Notes under the pieces: generated by a model
Seen by the model: only the letters and a program-made list of their open reading frames with translations
What the model was told of the DNA's origin: nothing
Database searches by the model: none
Assembly (NCBI GenBank): GCA_963702595.1
Contig: CAVPDC010000013.1
Coordinates: 372,001-436,000, forward strand
Source of the DNA: JALORV01 sp963702595
GTDB taxonomy: Bacteria; Pseudomonadota; Gammaproteobacteria; Burkholderiales; Burkholderiaceae_F
DNA length: 64,000 bases
Direction of reading: 5' to 3'
Position numbers and translations under genes: made by a program
Shown here: one piece after another, positions 44,541 to 55,429 of the stretch
How positions within the stretch are numbered: the first letter of the stretch is position 1
Layout of the letters: every line of letters starts with the position of its first letter

Positions 44541-47090
44541 ATGGCCCGGGAAGCCGCGACTGTACTGCCGATGACGCCGTGGGCGAAGGATGCGGGCTCA
44601 GTGCTGGCCGCGGTGGAGAGTCGTCGCGAGGGGCTCTCCGCGGCGGAGGCCGCACGCCGTCTACAGGCGACCGGCCCCAACGAAATTGGCCGTTCAAGCC
44701 GCGCCGGCGCGCTCGCCACTCTGGCGGCGCAGTTCAAGAGTCCACTGCTTCTGATCCTCGTGTTCGCCGCGGTGATCTCGGCGATCAACCGCGACTGGCT
44801 CGACGCGCTTATCGTGATGACGATCATCGTCGCCAGCGCTGCACTCACTTTTACGCAGGAGTACACGGCCTCGCGAGCCGTAGAGAAGCTGCTCGCACGC
44901 GTCAGCCTGCGTGCGCGATTGCTGCGCGACGGCGCGGTGGTCGAGCTGGACGCGCGAGAAATCGTGCCGGGCGACATCGTGCTGCTGTCCGCCGGCAGCC
45001 TGGTGCCGGCGGACGGCCTGGTACTCGAGGCCGATGACTTCTTCGTCAATGAGGCGACGCTGACCGGCGAATCGTTCCCGGTCGAGAAATCCCCGGGCCG
45101 CGCTGACGCCACGGCCAGCCTTGCGCAGCGTTCCAATTACGTCTGCCTCGGCACGAACGTGCGCAGCGGAACGGCCAAGGTGCTCATCACAGCGACCGGC
45201 CCGCGTACCGAGTTCGGCGAAATCGCCGCACGTCTTGCGCAGCGTGCTCCGGAAACCGATTTCGAGCGCGGCCTGCGCCGCTTCGGACATCTGTTGACAC
45301 AACTGATGACGCTGCTGGTGCTCGTGATCTTCGCCGCGAACGTCGCGTCCGATCGGCCGGTCACTGATTCACTGCTGTTCGCGGTGGCGCTTGCGGTCGG
45401 CCTTGCGCCGGAGCTGCTGCCAGCCGTTGTGAGCCTCACCCTGTCACGTGGGGCGCGTCGCATGGCCACTGCCGGTGTCATCGTGAGGCGTCTCGCCGCG
45501 ATGGAGAACTTCGGCGCGATGACGGTGCTCGCGACCGACAAGACCGGGACGCTCACCGCCGGCGTGGTGCGGCTGGACGGCGCCACCGACGGCGAGGGCC
45601 AACCATCGGACGACGTGCTGCGGCTGGCGGCACTGAACGCGCGACTGCAGACAGGTCTGCCGAATGCGCTCGACGAGGCCATCAGCGCCGCGAGTACCGT
45701 GCTCACGCTCGACGACTGGACCAAGAGCGAGGAGATCCCTTACGACTTCGTCCGCAAGCGACTGACGATTGCGGTGCGACGGGCGGGGCAGGACAACGAC
45801 ACCCTGATCACCAAGGGCGCGCTCGACGGGGTGCTCGCTGCGTGCACCGGCCGGCGCCGAGGTTCGTTCGCTACGCCGATGAGCGAGATCGAACATGAGC
45901 AACTCCGCGAACGCGCCGCCGCCTGGGCCGACGAAGGCTTCCGCGTGCTGGGGGTTGCCACGCGCACCATCGACCGACGCGAACGCTACACGGTAGACGA
46001 CGAGCAGGCGATGGTGTTCGAAGGATTTCTGCTGTTCTTCGACCCGCCGAAACCCGATTCGGCCGAGGCGATCAAGCAGCTGAGACGGCGCGGCGTCGCG
46101 TTGAAGATCATCACCGGCGACAACCGTCGCGTGGCGGCGCATGTAGCGCAGGCCGTTGGGCTCAAGGCCGGTCGCATCCTGACCGGCGCCGAGTTGCGCG
46201 AGATGCACGACGAGGCGCTCTGGCACGTCGCCCACCGGACTGCCATTTTTGCGGAGGTCGACCCCGGCCAGAAGGAACGCATCATCCGCGCACTGCGCCA
46301 TGCAGGGCATGTGGTTGGCTATCTCGGCGACGGTATCAACGATGCCCCGGCACTGCACGCGGCCGATGTCGGCATCTCGGTGGACTCGGCCGTGGACGTC
46401 GCGCGAGAGAGCGCCGACTTCGTCCTGCTGCAGCACGACCTCACGGTGCTGACGCGCGCGATCGACGAAGGCCGGCGCGTGTTCGCCAACACGTTGAAGT
46501 ATGTCTTCACGACGACGAGTGCCAACTTCGGCAACATGATCAGCATGGCCGCGCTATCGCTGGTGATTCCGTTCCTGCCGCTGCTGCCCAAGCAGATCCT
46601 TCTCAACAACTTCCTGTCGGACCTGCCGGCTATGGCAATCCCGGGTGACCGCGTCGACGCCGAAGCCATCGCGCGTCCGCGTCGCTGGGATGTCCCGACG
46701 ATCCGAAACTTCATGCTGGTGTTCGGGCTCGCGAGCTCGATGTTCGACATGCTCACCTTCGTGATACTGCTCGGGGTTCTGCACGTGTCGCCAGCAGAAT
46801 TCCGTACTGCGTGGTTCGTCGAGTCGCTGCTGACCGAGGTCGCGATCCTGCTCGTCGTGCGAACTCAGCGGCCACTGTGGCGCAGTGCGCCCGCGCCTGC
46901 GCTGCTGTGGATCAGCGCTGCGGTGGCGGCGGCAGCCCTGGCGCTGCCGTACCTGCCCATCACCCAGGCGCTGTTCGACTTCGTCCCGCTTGGACTGGGC
47001 GTGCTCGCGCTGCTGGTGGGCATCACGGTCGCATACGTCATCGCCAACGAAGTCATCAAGTCCGCCTTCGGCAAGCGCGTCCACGTCTGA
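44541..47090 (+). CDS. P-type ATPase, MgtA-like (magnesium-importing type)
   Basis: 849 residues. Phosphorylation site LATDKTGTLTAGVV, TGES motif in ATLTGESFPVEKS, hinge VVGYLGDGINDAPALHAADVG, and membrane motif VGLAPELLPAVVSLTLSRGA, which aligns with the P3B MgtA motif (GLTPEMLP). It would import Mg2+ or another divalent cation across the inner membrane. TAGGCT (44529-44534) is six bases before its ATG. Inserted between an ABC ATPase and its likely permease. Confidence 0.92.
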   Translation: MAREAATVLPMTPWAKDAGSVLAAVESRREGLSAAEAARRLQATGPNEIGRSSRAGALATLAAQFKSPLLLILVFAAVISAINRDWLDALIVMTIIVASAALTFTQEYTASRAVEKLLARVSLRARLLRDGAVVELDAREIVPGDIVLLSAGSLVPADGLVLEADDFFVNEATLTGESFPVEKSPGRADATASLAQRSNYVCLGTNVRSGTAKVLITATGPRTEFGEIAARLAQRAPETDFERGLRRFGHLLTQLMTLLVLVIFAANVASDRPVTDSLLFAVALAVGLAPELLPAVVSLTLSRGARRMATAGVIVRRLAAMENFGAMTVLATDKTGTLTAGVVRLDGATDGEGQPSDDVLRLAALNARLQTGLPNALDEAISAASTVLTLDDWTKSEEIPYDFVRKRLTIAVRRAGQDNDTLITKGALDGVLAACTGRRRGSFATPMSEIEHEQLRERAAAWADEGFRVLGVATRTIDRRERYTVDDEQAMVFEGFLLFFDPPKPDSAEAIKQLRRRGVALKIITGDNRRVAAHVAQAVGLKAGRILTGAELREMHDEALWHVAHRTAIFAEVDPGQKERIIRALRHAGHVVGYLGDGINDAPALHAADVGISVDSAVDVARESADFVLLQHDLTVLTRAIDEGRRVFANTLKYVFTTTSANFGNMISMAALSLVIPFLPLLPKQILLNNFLSDLPAMAIPGDRVDAEAIARPRRWDVPTIRNFMLVFGLASSMFDMLTFVILLGVLHVSPAEFRTAWFVESLLTEVAILLVVRTQRPLWRSAPAPALLWISAAVAAAALALPYLPITQALFDFVPLGLGVLALLVGITVAYVIANEVIKSAFGKRVHV

Positions 47091-47129
47091 CCTCGCGCAC
47101 CGCGCCGGCGCCTCGGTACACTCGCCCGC

Positions 47130-49679
47130 ATGCTGTGGCTGCTCGCGCACCTCTCCGGCGGCTACGCGCGCCATCACCCGCTGCGGGCGATCGTGCAGGT
47201 GATCGCCATCGCGATCGGTGTGGCGCTCGGCTACGCCATCAACCTGATCAACGCTTCCGCGCTCGACGAGTTCTCGGGCGCGGTGCGCCATGTGCTCGGG
47301 CAGGCCGACTTCAGCGTCGGTGGCGGGCGGACCGGCTTCGATGAACGGCTGTACGCGCGCATCGCGTCGCTTCCCGAGGTGGACACCGCGAGCCCGATCG
47401 TCGAGGTCGAGGCGCCGGTGCCATCGATGCCGCGTTCATCGGCCGGTCTGGCCACGCTACGCGTCGTCGGCGTCGACATCTTCCGCGCAGCGCTACTTTC
47501 GCCTGCGCTGATCGGTGAGGCCGAGGCCAGGGACGCTGGTCCGTTCGCGCTGCTTGGCGAGGGCCTCTTTCTTTCTCCGGCCGCGCTCGATCGCTTTAAG
47601 GTCCGACCCGGCGACACACTTGCGCTGCAGATCGGGCCCAACGTCATCACCTTCCCAATCGCGGGCCGCCTGCCCCGCGCCCGCGAAGGGGAGGAGCTTG
47701 CAGTGCTCGACATCGGCGCCGCGCAGTCGCGCCTGGACCAGGTCGGACGCCTGCATCGCATCGACATCAGGCTGGCCGCCAATGCCAGCCCGGCAGCAGC
47801 GCGCGAGACGATCACCGCGCTGCTACCGCCCGGCGTGACGCTCGCCACGCCTGACGAGGCTGCTCAGCGTGTCTCGAACGTGTCACGCGCCTATCGGGTC
47901 AATCTCAACGTACTCGCGCTGGTTGCGCTTTTCACCGGTGCCTTCCTGGTCTTCTCGCTGCAGGCGCAGGCAGTCGTTGCACGCCGGACGGAGCTCGCCT
48001 TCCTGCGCATCAGCGGGCTGACCGCCGGCGAACTCCAGCGCTGGCTGGTCGGCGAGGCGGCGATCGCCGGAGTGTTCGGTTCCGCGCTAGGCATCGCCGT
48101 CGGCATGGCATTGGCGGCGGCGGCGCTCGCGGTGCTGGGCGGCGACCTTGGCAGCGGATTTTTTGCCGGCGCGCAGGCACGACTTTCGATCGACCTGGGC
48201 TGGACGATTGCGTTCTTCGTGCTCGGTGTGGCGGCCGCGATCGCCGGCGGCTGGGGACCGGCGCGCGAAGCGGCACGCGTCGAGCCCGCGCTGGCATTGA
48301 AGTCCGGCTCGGAGGTCGATGCCCTTAAACCCTTGGCCGCCAACCTGTGGCCGGCGTACCTGTTGCTTGCGCTCGGCGCGGGCGCCGCATTGCTGCCGCC
48401 CGTGGGCGACCTGCCGATCTTTGGCTACATCTCGATTGCGCTGCTGCTGGTCGGCGCGATCCTGCTGCAGCCGCGCCTGGCACACGTGATCTTCGTGAGC
48501 ATCGGCCGCGCCAGCCGCCGTTCACGCAGCGTGCCGTGGCTCGGAGCCACGACACGGCTCGCCCAGGCGCCTTCGGGTGCCGCGATCGGACTGGCAGGCA
48601 TCGTCGCGAGCTTCGCGCTGATGGTCGCGATGGCCACGATGGTGACGAGCTTCCGGCAGTCGCTCGACGTCTGGCTCGGCCAGGTGCTTCCCGCCGACCT
48701 CTATGTGCGCGCGGGCAGCCGGGGTGAATCGATGACGACCGCCTATCTTTCAGAGCGCGATCGCGCCATGCTCGCATCTGCCCCCGGCGTGCAGCGCGCC
48801 GAGTTCTCGCGCTTTACGCGCGTGGTCCTTGATCCCAAGCGATCGCCCGTGACATTGGTGATCCGCCCGCTGGATACGTCCCGCCCGGCCCTGCCCCTGA
48901 TCGGGCGAGCCATCGACTGGAAGTCCAGTGATCCGCCGCCGGCGTGGATCAGCCAGCCGATGAGCGAGTTGTACGGGATCGGAGTCGGACAACGAATCCG
49001 GATTCCGCTCGCTGGCGCGGAGCACGAGTTCCTCGTCATCGGCACTTGGCGCGACTATGCGCGCCAGAGTGGCGCGATCGCGCTGCGCGACAGGGACTAC
49101 CAGCGCATCACCGGCGACAGCACCCGCACCGACGCGGCACTGTGGCTCGTGCCGGGCTTCCGGCCCAACGACGTGGTCGAGGCCGTGCGCGATCAACTCG
49201 ACGTCGGCAACCAGGCCGAGTTCCTCCAGCCGGGCGAAATACGGCGGCTCAGCCTCGACATCTTCGACCGCAGCTTCGCCGTCACCTACCTGCTGGAGAT
49301 CGCCGCGATCGTCATCGGGCTGATCGGCATCGCCGCCACCTTCTCTTCGCAAGCGCTGGCGCGCACCAAGGAGTTCGGGATGCTGCGCCATCTGGGCGTG
49401 ACGCGCCGGCAGATCCTGGGCCAGTTCGCGATCGAAGGCTTGCTGGTGACGCTGCTCGGCATCGTGAGCGGGCTGGCGGTCGGATTTGCGGTAGCACTCG
49501 TGCTGATTCACGTCGTCAATCCGCAGTCGTTCCACTGGACGATGGAACTGCACGTGCCGGCGGGCTTGATTTTGCTGCTGGTAGCCGCGCTGCTCGCAAC
49601 TGCCACGCTGACGGCCCTACTGGCCGGGCGTCGTGCGGCGTCCGGCGAGGCGGTGCGCGCGGTGCGGGAGGACTGGTGA
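47130..49679 (+). CDS. FtsX-like ABC transporter permease
   Basis: 849 residues with two FtsX-type modules: N-terminal helix (HHPLRAIVQVIAIAIGVALG), a periplasmic MacB-like domain, helices around VARRTELAFLRISGLTAGEL, a second half, and final helices (LARTKEFGMLRHLGVTRRQI, LLVAALLATATLTALLAGRR). The motif RTKEFGMLRxLG is characteristic of MacB/LolC-type permeases. With the ATPase at 43830 and the CrtC/AttH-like protein after it, it forms an ABC exporter of unknown substrate, perhaps a lipid or lipoprotein. TACACT (47117-47122) is seven bases before its ATG. Confidence 0.9.
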   Translation: MLWLLAHLSGGYARHHPLRAIVQVIAIAIGVALGYAINLINASALDEFSGAVRHVLGQADFSVGGGRTGFDERLYARIASLPEVDTASPIVEVEAPVPSMPRSSAGLATLRVVGVDIFRAALLSPALIGEAEARDAGPFALLGEGLFLSPAALDRFKVRPGDTLALQIGPNVITFPIAGRLPRAREGEELAVLDIGAAQSRLDQVGRLHRIDIRLAANASPAAARETITALLPPGVTLATPDEAAQRVSNVSRAYRVNLNVLALVALFTGAFLVFSLQAQAVVARRTELAFLRISGLTAGELQRWLVGEAAIAGVFGSALGIAVGMALAAAALAVLGGDLGSGFFAGAQARLSIDLGWTIAFFVLGVAAAIAGGWGPAREAARVEPALALKSGSEVDALKPLAANLWPAYLLLALGAGAALLPPVGDLPIFGYISIALLLVGAILLQPRLAHVIFVSIGRASRRSRSVPWLGATTRLAQAPSGAAIGLAGIVASFALMVAMATMVTSFRQSLDVWLGQVLPADLYVRAGSRGESMTTAYLSERDRAMLASAPGVQRAEFSRFTRVVLDPKRSPVTLVIRPLDTSRPALPLIGRAIDWKSSDPPPAWISQPMSELYGIGVGQRIRIPLAGAEHEFLVIGTWRDYARQSGAIALRDRDYQRITGDSTRTDAALWLVPGFRPNDVVEAVRDQLDVGNQAEFLQPGEIRRLSLDIFDRSFAVTYLLEIAAIVIGLIGIAATFSSQALARTKEFGMLRHLGVTRRQILGQFAIEGLLVTLLGIVSGLAVGFAVALVLIHVVNPQSFHWTMELHVPAGLILLLVAALLATATLTALLAGRRAASGEAVRAVREDW

Positions 49680-49820
49680 TTGCGCGCTCGGTGTACGCGA
49701 CGCTGCGCATCGCCCGTGCACCTCGCGCGATGGAAGTGCGCACGAAGCTTGAAAACGGCCCGGCGCTCCGTGCGAATACAAAGGCAACCATGAGAGCAAC
49801 AGCAGAGCGACGGGTGGGTC

Positions 49821-50901
49821 GTGCCGATTAGCCGACGAGCGTTGCTGCTGGCGGCTGGCGCGGCTCCGCTCGGGCCGGGCGCACGAGCGGAAATGACGTT
49901 TGCGACGGTGACGCCGCGGCCGCTGGTGTTTCCGCGCGATCACGGTGCTCACCCGGAGTACCGCACCGAGTGGTGGTACCTCACCGGCTGGCTCGACGCG
50001 CGCGGGCAGGAGTCGATCGGGTTCCAGGTGACGTTTTTCCGCGTCAGGACGACCAGTGCGCCGGGCCCAAGCCGGTTCTCACCGACCCAGCTTGTCATCG
50101 CACACGCCGCGATCGCTTCGCCCGCGCGCGGCGCCTTGGTGCACGACGAACGCGCGCAGCGCGTCGGCTTCGGGCTGGTCGAGGCGTCGACTACGGACAC
50201 GGACCTACGGCTCGATCGCTGGCGCTTCGTGCGCGATGCCGCGAGCGGCGAGTACCGCGCCACGATCCCGGCGCAGAGCTTCGACCTCAGCGCTTTCCGC
50301 CCGGCCCACGCAGCCGCTGCTGCTGCAGGGACGCGACGGCTTCTCGCAGAAGGGCCCGCAGGCGACACAGGCGAGCCACTACTACACCCAGCCGCAGCTC
50401 GCCGTGCGAGCGTCTCTGCGCATGGATGGCTCAACGCGCGAGGCGAACGGCGTCGCGTGGCTCGATCACGAGTGGTCTAGCAGCGTGCTCGACACCGACG
50501 CCGTCGGCTGGGACTGGATCGGCATGAACCTCGCCGACGGCTCCGCACTGACGGCATTCCAGATCCGCTCGAAGATGGAAGGACGCGTCGTGCATAGCTA
50601 TGCGTCACTGCGGCCGGCCGGCGGTCCCGTGCGCGTTTACGAGGGCGATGCGGTGCGACTTGAAGCAGCGTCAACCTGGCGCTCGCCGCGCACAAACGCG
50701 GTCTACCCGGTCGCGCAGCGCATCCACGTGGGCGACCGCACGTTCGAGACGCGGCCACTGATGAACGACCAGGAACTCGACTCCCGGGCGTCCACCGGGT
50801 CCGTTTACTGGGAGGGTGCAAGCACACTGCTGGAAGCTGGCCGCGCTGCCGGACGCGGGTACCTGGAGATGACCGGCTATGTCACCCCGATGAAGCTGTA
50901 G
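49821..50901 (+). CDS. CrtC/AttH-family lipocalin-like protein (one frameshift)
   Basis: GTG 49821 starts a twin-arginine-like signal (ISRRALLLAAGAAPLG), then FPRDHGAHPEYRTEWWYLTG, WLDARGQESIGFQVTFFR and RFSPTQLVIAHAAI are the signatures of the AttH/carotenoid 1,2-hydratase fold. The frame breaks near 50291-50303, and the +1 frame continues with RPTQPLLLQGRDGFSQKGPQ, WLDHEWSSSVLDTDAVGWDW and PVAQRIHVGDR to 50901. Repairing one base gives about 360 residues. Often linked with FtsX-type ABC exporters, as here. The shift is probably a sequencing indel, as in other genes. Confidence 0.75.
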
Positions 50902-50964
50902 CGCTCCGCACGGCACATCGGAAACGCGGCTACGATCCGCCGCGGTCACAACGAGGAATACGGC

Positions 50965-51363
50965 ATGGGCATGACAACACATTGGGCGGCACTGCTGACG
51001 CTCGCCACTCTGGCGCTGCTCTTCGGCTGCGCTTCTTACGTCGGCGCGGCACGCGGCAAATACAAGGTCGCGGCGCCTGCGACCACCGGACCGGAACCGT
51101 TCGAGCGCGCGTTTCGCGTGCAGATGAACACGCTCGAGAACGTCGTGCTCTTCCTGCCGGCGCTGTGGCTGGCGACGCTGTACTTCAATCCGCGCATCGC
51201 TGCCGCGCTCGGCGCCGTGTGGCTTGTGGCGCGCATCTGGTATGCCTTCGCCTACGCGCGCAACCCCAAGTCACGCGGCGCCCCGTTTGTACTTGCGTTT
51301 GCTGCCTGGGGAGCGCTGATGGTGCTGGCGGCGTGGGGTGTGCTCACCTCCCCGCTCTGGTAA
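50965..51363 (+). CDS. MAPEG-family membrane protein
   Basis: 132 residues, four predicted helices. FERAFRVQMNTLENVVLFLP is the conserved MAPEG motif (ERVxxNxxE), followed by RIWYAFAYARNP. ATG 50965 has GAGGAA upstream; TACGAT at 50931 may be its -10. MAPEG proteins are glutathione-dependent membrane enzymes; bacterial substrates unknown. Eight bases before the ABC exporter start, so probably co-transcribed. Confidence 0.88.
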   Translation: MGMTTHWAALLTLATLALLFGCASYVGAARGKYKVAAPATTGPEPFERAFRVQMNTLENVVLFLPALWLATLYFNPRIAAALGAVWLVARIWYAFAYARNPKSRGAPFVLAFAAWGALMVLAAWGVLTSPLW

Positions 51364-51370
51364 TCCGCCG

Positions 51371-53155
51371 ATGGCCGAAGCAGTCCCCGCGCCCAAGCGC
51401 CTGAAGCCGCTGCGCGGACTGCTGCCGTTCATCGCACCCTACAAACGCCAGATCGCGCTGGCGCTGCTCTTCCTGCTGCTGGCCGCCAGCGCGACACTGG
51501 CAATGCCGTACGCCGTGCGCCTGCTCGTCGACCAGGGCCTCGCGCTGCCCGCTGGCAGCGAACTTGGGGACAAGCTGGTCGCGATCCGCAGCCACTTCGG
51601 ACTGCTGTTCGGTGTCGCGGTCGGCCTCGGTGTCTTCACCGCGGCGCGCTTTTTTATGGTGACCTGGATTGGCGAGCGCGTCACGGCCGATCTGCGGCAG
51701 GCTGTCTACGCACACGTACTGACGCAAAGTCCCCAGTTCTTCGAAACGCTGAAGACTGGCGAAGTGCTGTCACGTTTGACAACGGACACGACGGTGATCC
51801 AGAGCGCCGTGGGCTCGAGCGTCTCGATGGGGCTGCGCAACGCGGTGCTGTTCGTGGGCGGCATCGCGATGCTGATCGCGACGAGCCCGCGGCTGATGCT
51901 GACGGTCGTCGGCATCATCGTGCTGGTCGTGGCACCGGCGATGCTGATCGGCGGGCGTGTGCGGCGGCTGTCACGCGCCAGTCAGGACCGCATCGCCGAT
52001 TCGAGCGCGATCGCCGGCGAAGTGCTGAATGCCGTGCCGGTCGTGCAGAGTTTCACGCAGGAAGGCGCGGAGACGCGCAAGTTCTCCGACGCTAACGAAC
52101 GCGCCTTCGCGACCTCGATCCGCCGCACCGGAACCCGCGCGATGCTGACGGCGTTTCTCATCGTCGGCATCTTCGGCTCGCTGCTGTACGGCCTGTACGG
52201 CGGTGTGCAGGCGGTGATGGCGGGCCGCATCACGGCCGGCGAACTGAGCCAGACGGCGCTTTACATCATGGTGGTGGCGGGCAGCGTGGCGGTGCTGGCC
52301 GAAGTGTGGGGTGAACTGCTACGAGCTTCGGGTGCGACCGAGCGCCTGATGGAGCTGCTGAGCACGCAGTCACCGATCGCCACCCCTGCGCGCCCCGTGG
52401 CCTTGCCGCGCACTCACGGCGGGATGCGGGTGAGTTTCGAAAGCGTCGGCTTTTCCTATCCGTCGCGTCCGCAGCATGCGGTGCTGGCCGACTTCTCACT
52501 CGCTGTCGAGCCCGGTCAGACGGTGGCCCTGGTCGGCCCGTCGGGCGCCGGCAAGAGCACGGTGTTCCAGCTCCTGCAGCGGTTCTACGACATCGGCGTT
52601 GGATCGCTGTTCGTCGACGGCGTCGATGTGCGTGAACTCGCGCTGGACGACCTGCGCCGCCATATCGCGGTCGTGCCGCAGGAGGCGACGATCTTCTCCG
52701 GCTCGGTGCTCGACAACATTCGATACGGTCGCCCCGCTGCAAGCGAGGAGGAAGCCAAGGCGGCCGCACGCGCCGCGCGCGTGGAGGAGTTCGTGCTGCG
52801 GCTACCTGACGGCTACGGCACGGAAGTTGGCGAACGCGGCCTGCGACTGTCGGGCGGCCAGCGCCAGCGGCTGGCGATCGCGCGGGCGATCCTGAAGGAC
52901 GCCCCGCTGCTGCTGCTCGATGAAGCGACGTCGGCGCTGGACGCGGAGAGCGAGCGGGCCGTGCAATCTGCGCTCGAAACCGCGATGCGCGGACGCACGA
53001 CCATCGTCATCGCGCACCGGCTGGCGACGGTGCAGCGGGCCGGCCGCATCTTCGTGCTCGACCATGGCCGCATCGTTGACGCCGGCACACACGCGGAGCT
53101 GATCGCGCGCGGCGGCCTGTACGGCCGGCTCGCCGCGCTGCAGTTTTCCGCCTGA
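51371..53155 (+). CDS. ABC exporter, MsbA-like (fused permease-ATPase)
   Basis: 594 residues from ATG 51371. Six-helix membrane domain (APYKRQIALALLFLLLAASA onward) with coupling-helix RLTTDTTVIQSAVGSSVSMG, then a nucleotide-binding domain: Walker A LVGPSGAGKSTVFQLLQRFY, signature RLSGGQRQRLAIARAILK, Walker B LLLLDEATSALD, H-loop IVIAHRLATV. Homodimeric lipid or drug exporter family; substrate unknown. Confidence 0.93.
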   Translation: MAEAVPAPKRLKPLRGLLPFIAPYKRQIALALLFLLLAASATLAMPYAVRLLVDQGLALPAGSELGDKLVAIRSHFGLLFGVAVGLGVFTAARFFMVTWIGERVTADLRQAVYAHVLTQSPQFFETLKTGEVLSRLTTDTTVIQSAVGSSVSMGLRNAVLFVGGIAMLIATSPRLMLTVVGIIVLVVAPAMLIGGRVRRLSRASQDRIADSSAIAGEVLNAVPVVQSFTQEGAETRKFSDANERAFATSIRRTGTRAMLTAFLIVGIFGSLLYGLYGGVQAVMAGRITAGELSQTALYIMVVAGSVAVLAEVWGELLRASGATERLMELLSTQSPIATPARPVALPRTHGGMRVSFESVGFSYPSRPQHAVLADFSLAVEPGQTVALVGPSGAGKSTVFQLLQRFYDIGVGSLFVDGVDVRELALDDLRRHIAVVPQEATIFSGSVLDNIRYGRPAASEEEAKAAARAARVEEFVLRLPDGYGTEVGERGLRLSGGQRQRLAIARAILKDAPLLLLDEATSALDAESERAVQSALETAMRGRTTIVIAHRLATVQRAGRIFVLDHGRIVDAGTHAELIARGGLYGRLAALQFSA

Positions 53156-53207
53156 GGCGACGGCCGCGGTGCGGGGCCGGGATCCCGGCCCCGGTTCCGA
53201 CAGGCGC

Positions 53208-53475
53208 TACCGCCCTTGCCGCGGCGGAAGAGATTGACCAGCGCGAGCAGGATGACGGCGCCGACCAGCGACACGAACAGGCCGGCAAGGCTGAAGTCAC
53301 TTTGGTTGATCGTTCCCGCACCCACCAGCGGGGAGATCAGCCAGCCACCCAGCATCGATCCGACGATGCCGACCACGATGTTCAGGAACACACCCTGCTG
53401 CGCGTCGGTCCGCATGATCTTGCTGGCAATCCATCCGATGAGCCCGCCGACCACGAGCCAGATGATGAAATTCAT
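53208..53475 (-). CDS. GlsB/YeaQ/YmgE-family stress membrane protein (likely one-base indel near its end)
   Basis: Starts at ATG 53475: MNFIIWLVVGGLIGWIASKI, MRTDAQQGVFLNIVVGIVGS and LAGLFVSLVGAVILLALVNL give three hydrophobic segments of the transglycosylase-associated family (about 85 residues). As sequenced the frame runs on past the normal end; restoring one G in the run near 53213 gives NLFRRGKGR and a stop at 53208-53210, the family's usual end. Confidence 0.85.
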
Positions 53476-53655
53476 TGGGTACTCCTCTGTTGATTCGACC
53501 TGCAAGGCGCCGCCCGCGCCTGGGAATCGATCATCGACATGCAGACCCGGTCGCTGCATAGATGACAGGCAACCGATGGCCATCATAGTCAGTCTTCAAG
53601 ACACGCCTGCAACGGCTGGAACCGGCTACCCCCGCGTGACCCTATGATCCGTCCC

Positions 53656-54459
<804 letters not shown>

Positions 54460-54469
54460 GGCCAAGACC

Positions 54470-55429
54470 ATGAGCGACGAATCAGACTTGCCGCCTGCCG
54501 CATCGCAGTCGCTGGCGTTTCGGGCGGCGCTGCTCGTGATCCTGCTGGTCGTGCTCGCAGCCGGTTCGGTCGCCTACCTGCTCTACGCACGTGGCGTGTT
54601 CGAGCCGTCAGAGCGGCTGGTGCTGCTTGCCGATGATGTCGAAGGCGTCACGGTCGGCATGGATCTCACCTTTGCAGGCTTTCCTATCGGCCGCGTGCGC
54701 GGCATCGAGCTGGCTGCCGACGGAACCGCGCGCATCGTCATCGACATTCCGCGCAAGGACGCGCGCTGGTTGCGCGAATCGAGCGTGTTCACGCTGACAC
54801 GTGGGCTGGTCGGAAACACGAACCTGCGTGCCTTCAGTGGAGTCCTGAGCGATCCGCCACTGCCGGCCGGCGCCGAGCGCCGGGTGCTCGTCGGCGACGC
54901 CACCGCCGAGATACCGCGCCTGGTGAACGAGACGCGCGACCTCATCCGCAACCTGACACAGCTCACGAGTGCGGACTCGTCGCTCGCCACCACGCTGAGC
55001 AATGTGCAGAGCGCGACGGAGAAGATCAAGGGACCGCGCGGCGCGCTGGGCATGCTGTTCGGCAACGACGCGGACGCGAAAAAGCTGGTGGAGGCACTCG
55101 ACCGGACCAACGCGCTGCTGGCGCGCATCGATGGACTGGCGGCCAAGGCTGACCAGCAGGTCTTTGGCGCAGCAGGCCTGATGCCCGAGGCAAAGGCGGC
55201 CGTGGTTCAACTCAATGCGGCGCTGCTCGATGCCCGCGAAAGCTTGAAAAAGATCGATGCGATCCTGGTCGACGCGCAAGCGATCGCCGGCAATACGCGG
55301 GCGGCGTCGAACGACCTGAGCGCACTGCGCGCCGAGATCGACGCGAACCTGCGCAAGGTGTCCGGCATGATCGACGAGGTCAATCGCCGTTGGCCGTTCG
55401 CGAAGCCCGCGGAGATCAAGCTGCCATGA
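54470..55429 (+). CDS. MlaD/MCE-domain substrate-binding protein
   Basis: 319 residues. One N-terminal membrane anchor (FRAALLVILLVVLAAGSVAY), then an MCE domain (VTVGMDLTFAGFPIGRVRGI, LTRGLVGNTNLRAFSG) and a long helical C-terminal region with repeating Asn/Ala/Leu (VVQLNAALLDARESLKKIDA). MCE domains form hexameric rings that bind lipid in the periplasm. Its stop overlaps the next gene start (ATGA at 55426). Confidence 0.9.
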   Translation: MSDESDLPPAASQSLAFRAALLVILLVVLAAGSVAYLLYARGVFEPSERLVLLADDVEGVTVGMDLTFAGFPIGRVRGIELAADGTARIVIDIPRKDARWLRESSVFTLTRGLVGNTNLRAFSGVLSDPPLPAGAERRVLVGDATAEIPRLVNETRDLIRNLTQLTSADSSLATTLSNVQSATEKIKGPRGALGMLFGNDADAKKLVEALDRTNALLARIDGLAAKADQQVFGAAGLMPEAKAAVVQLNAALLDARESLKKIDAILVDAQAIAGNTRAASNDLSALRAEIDANLRKVSGMIDEVNRRWPFAKPAEIKLP

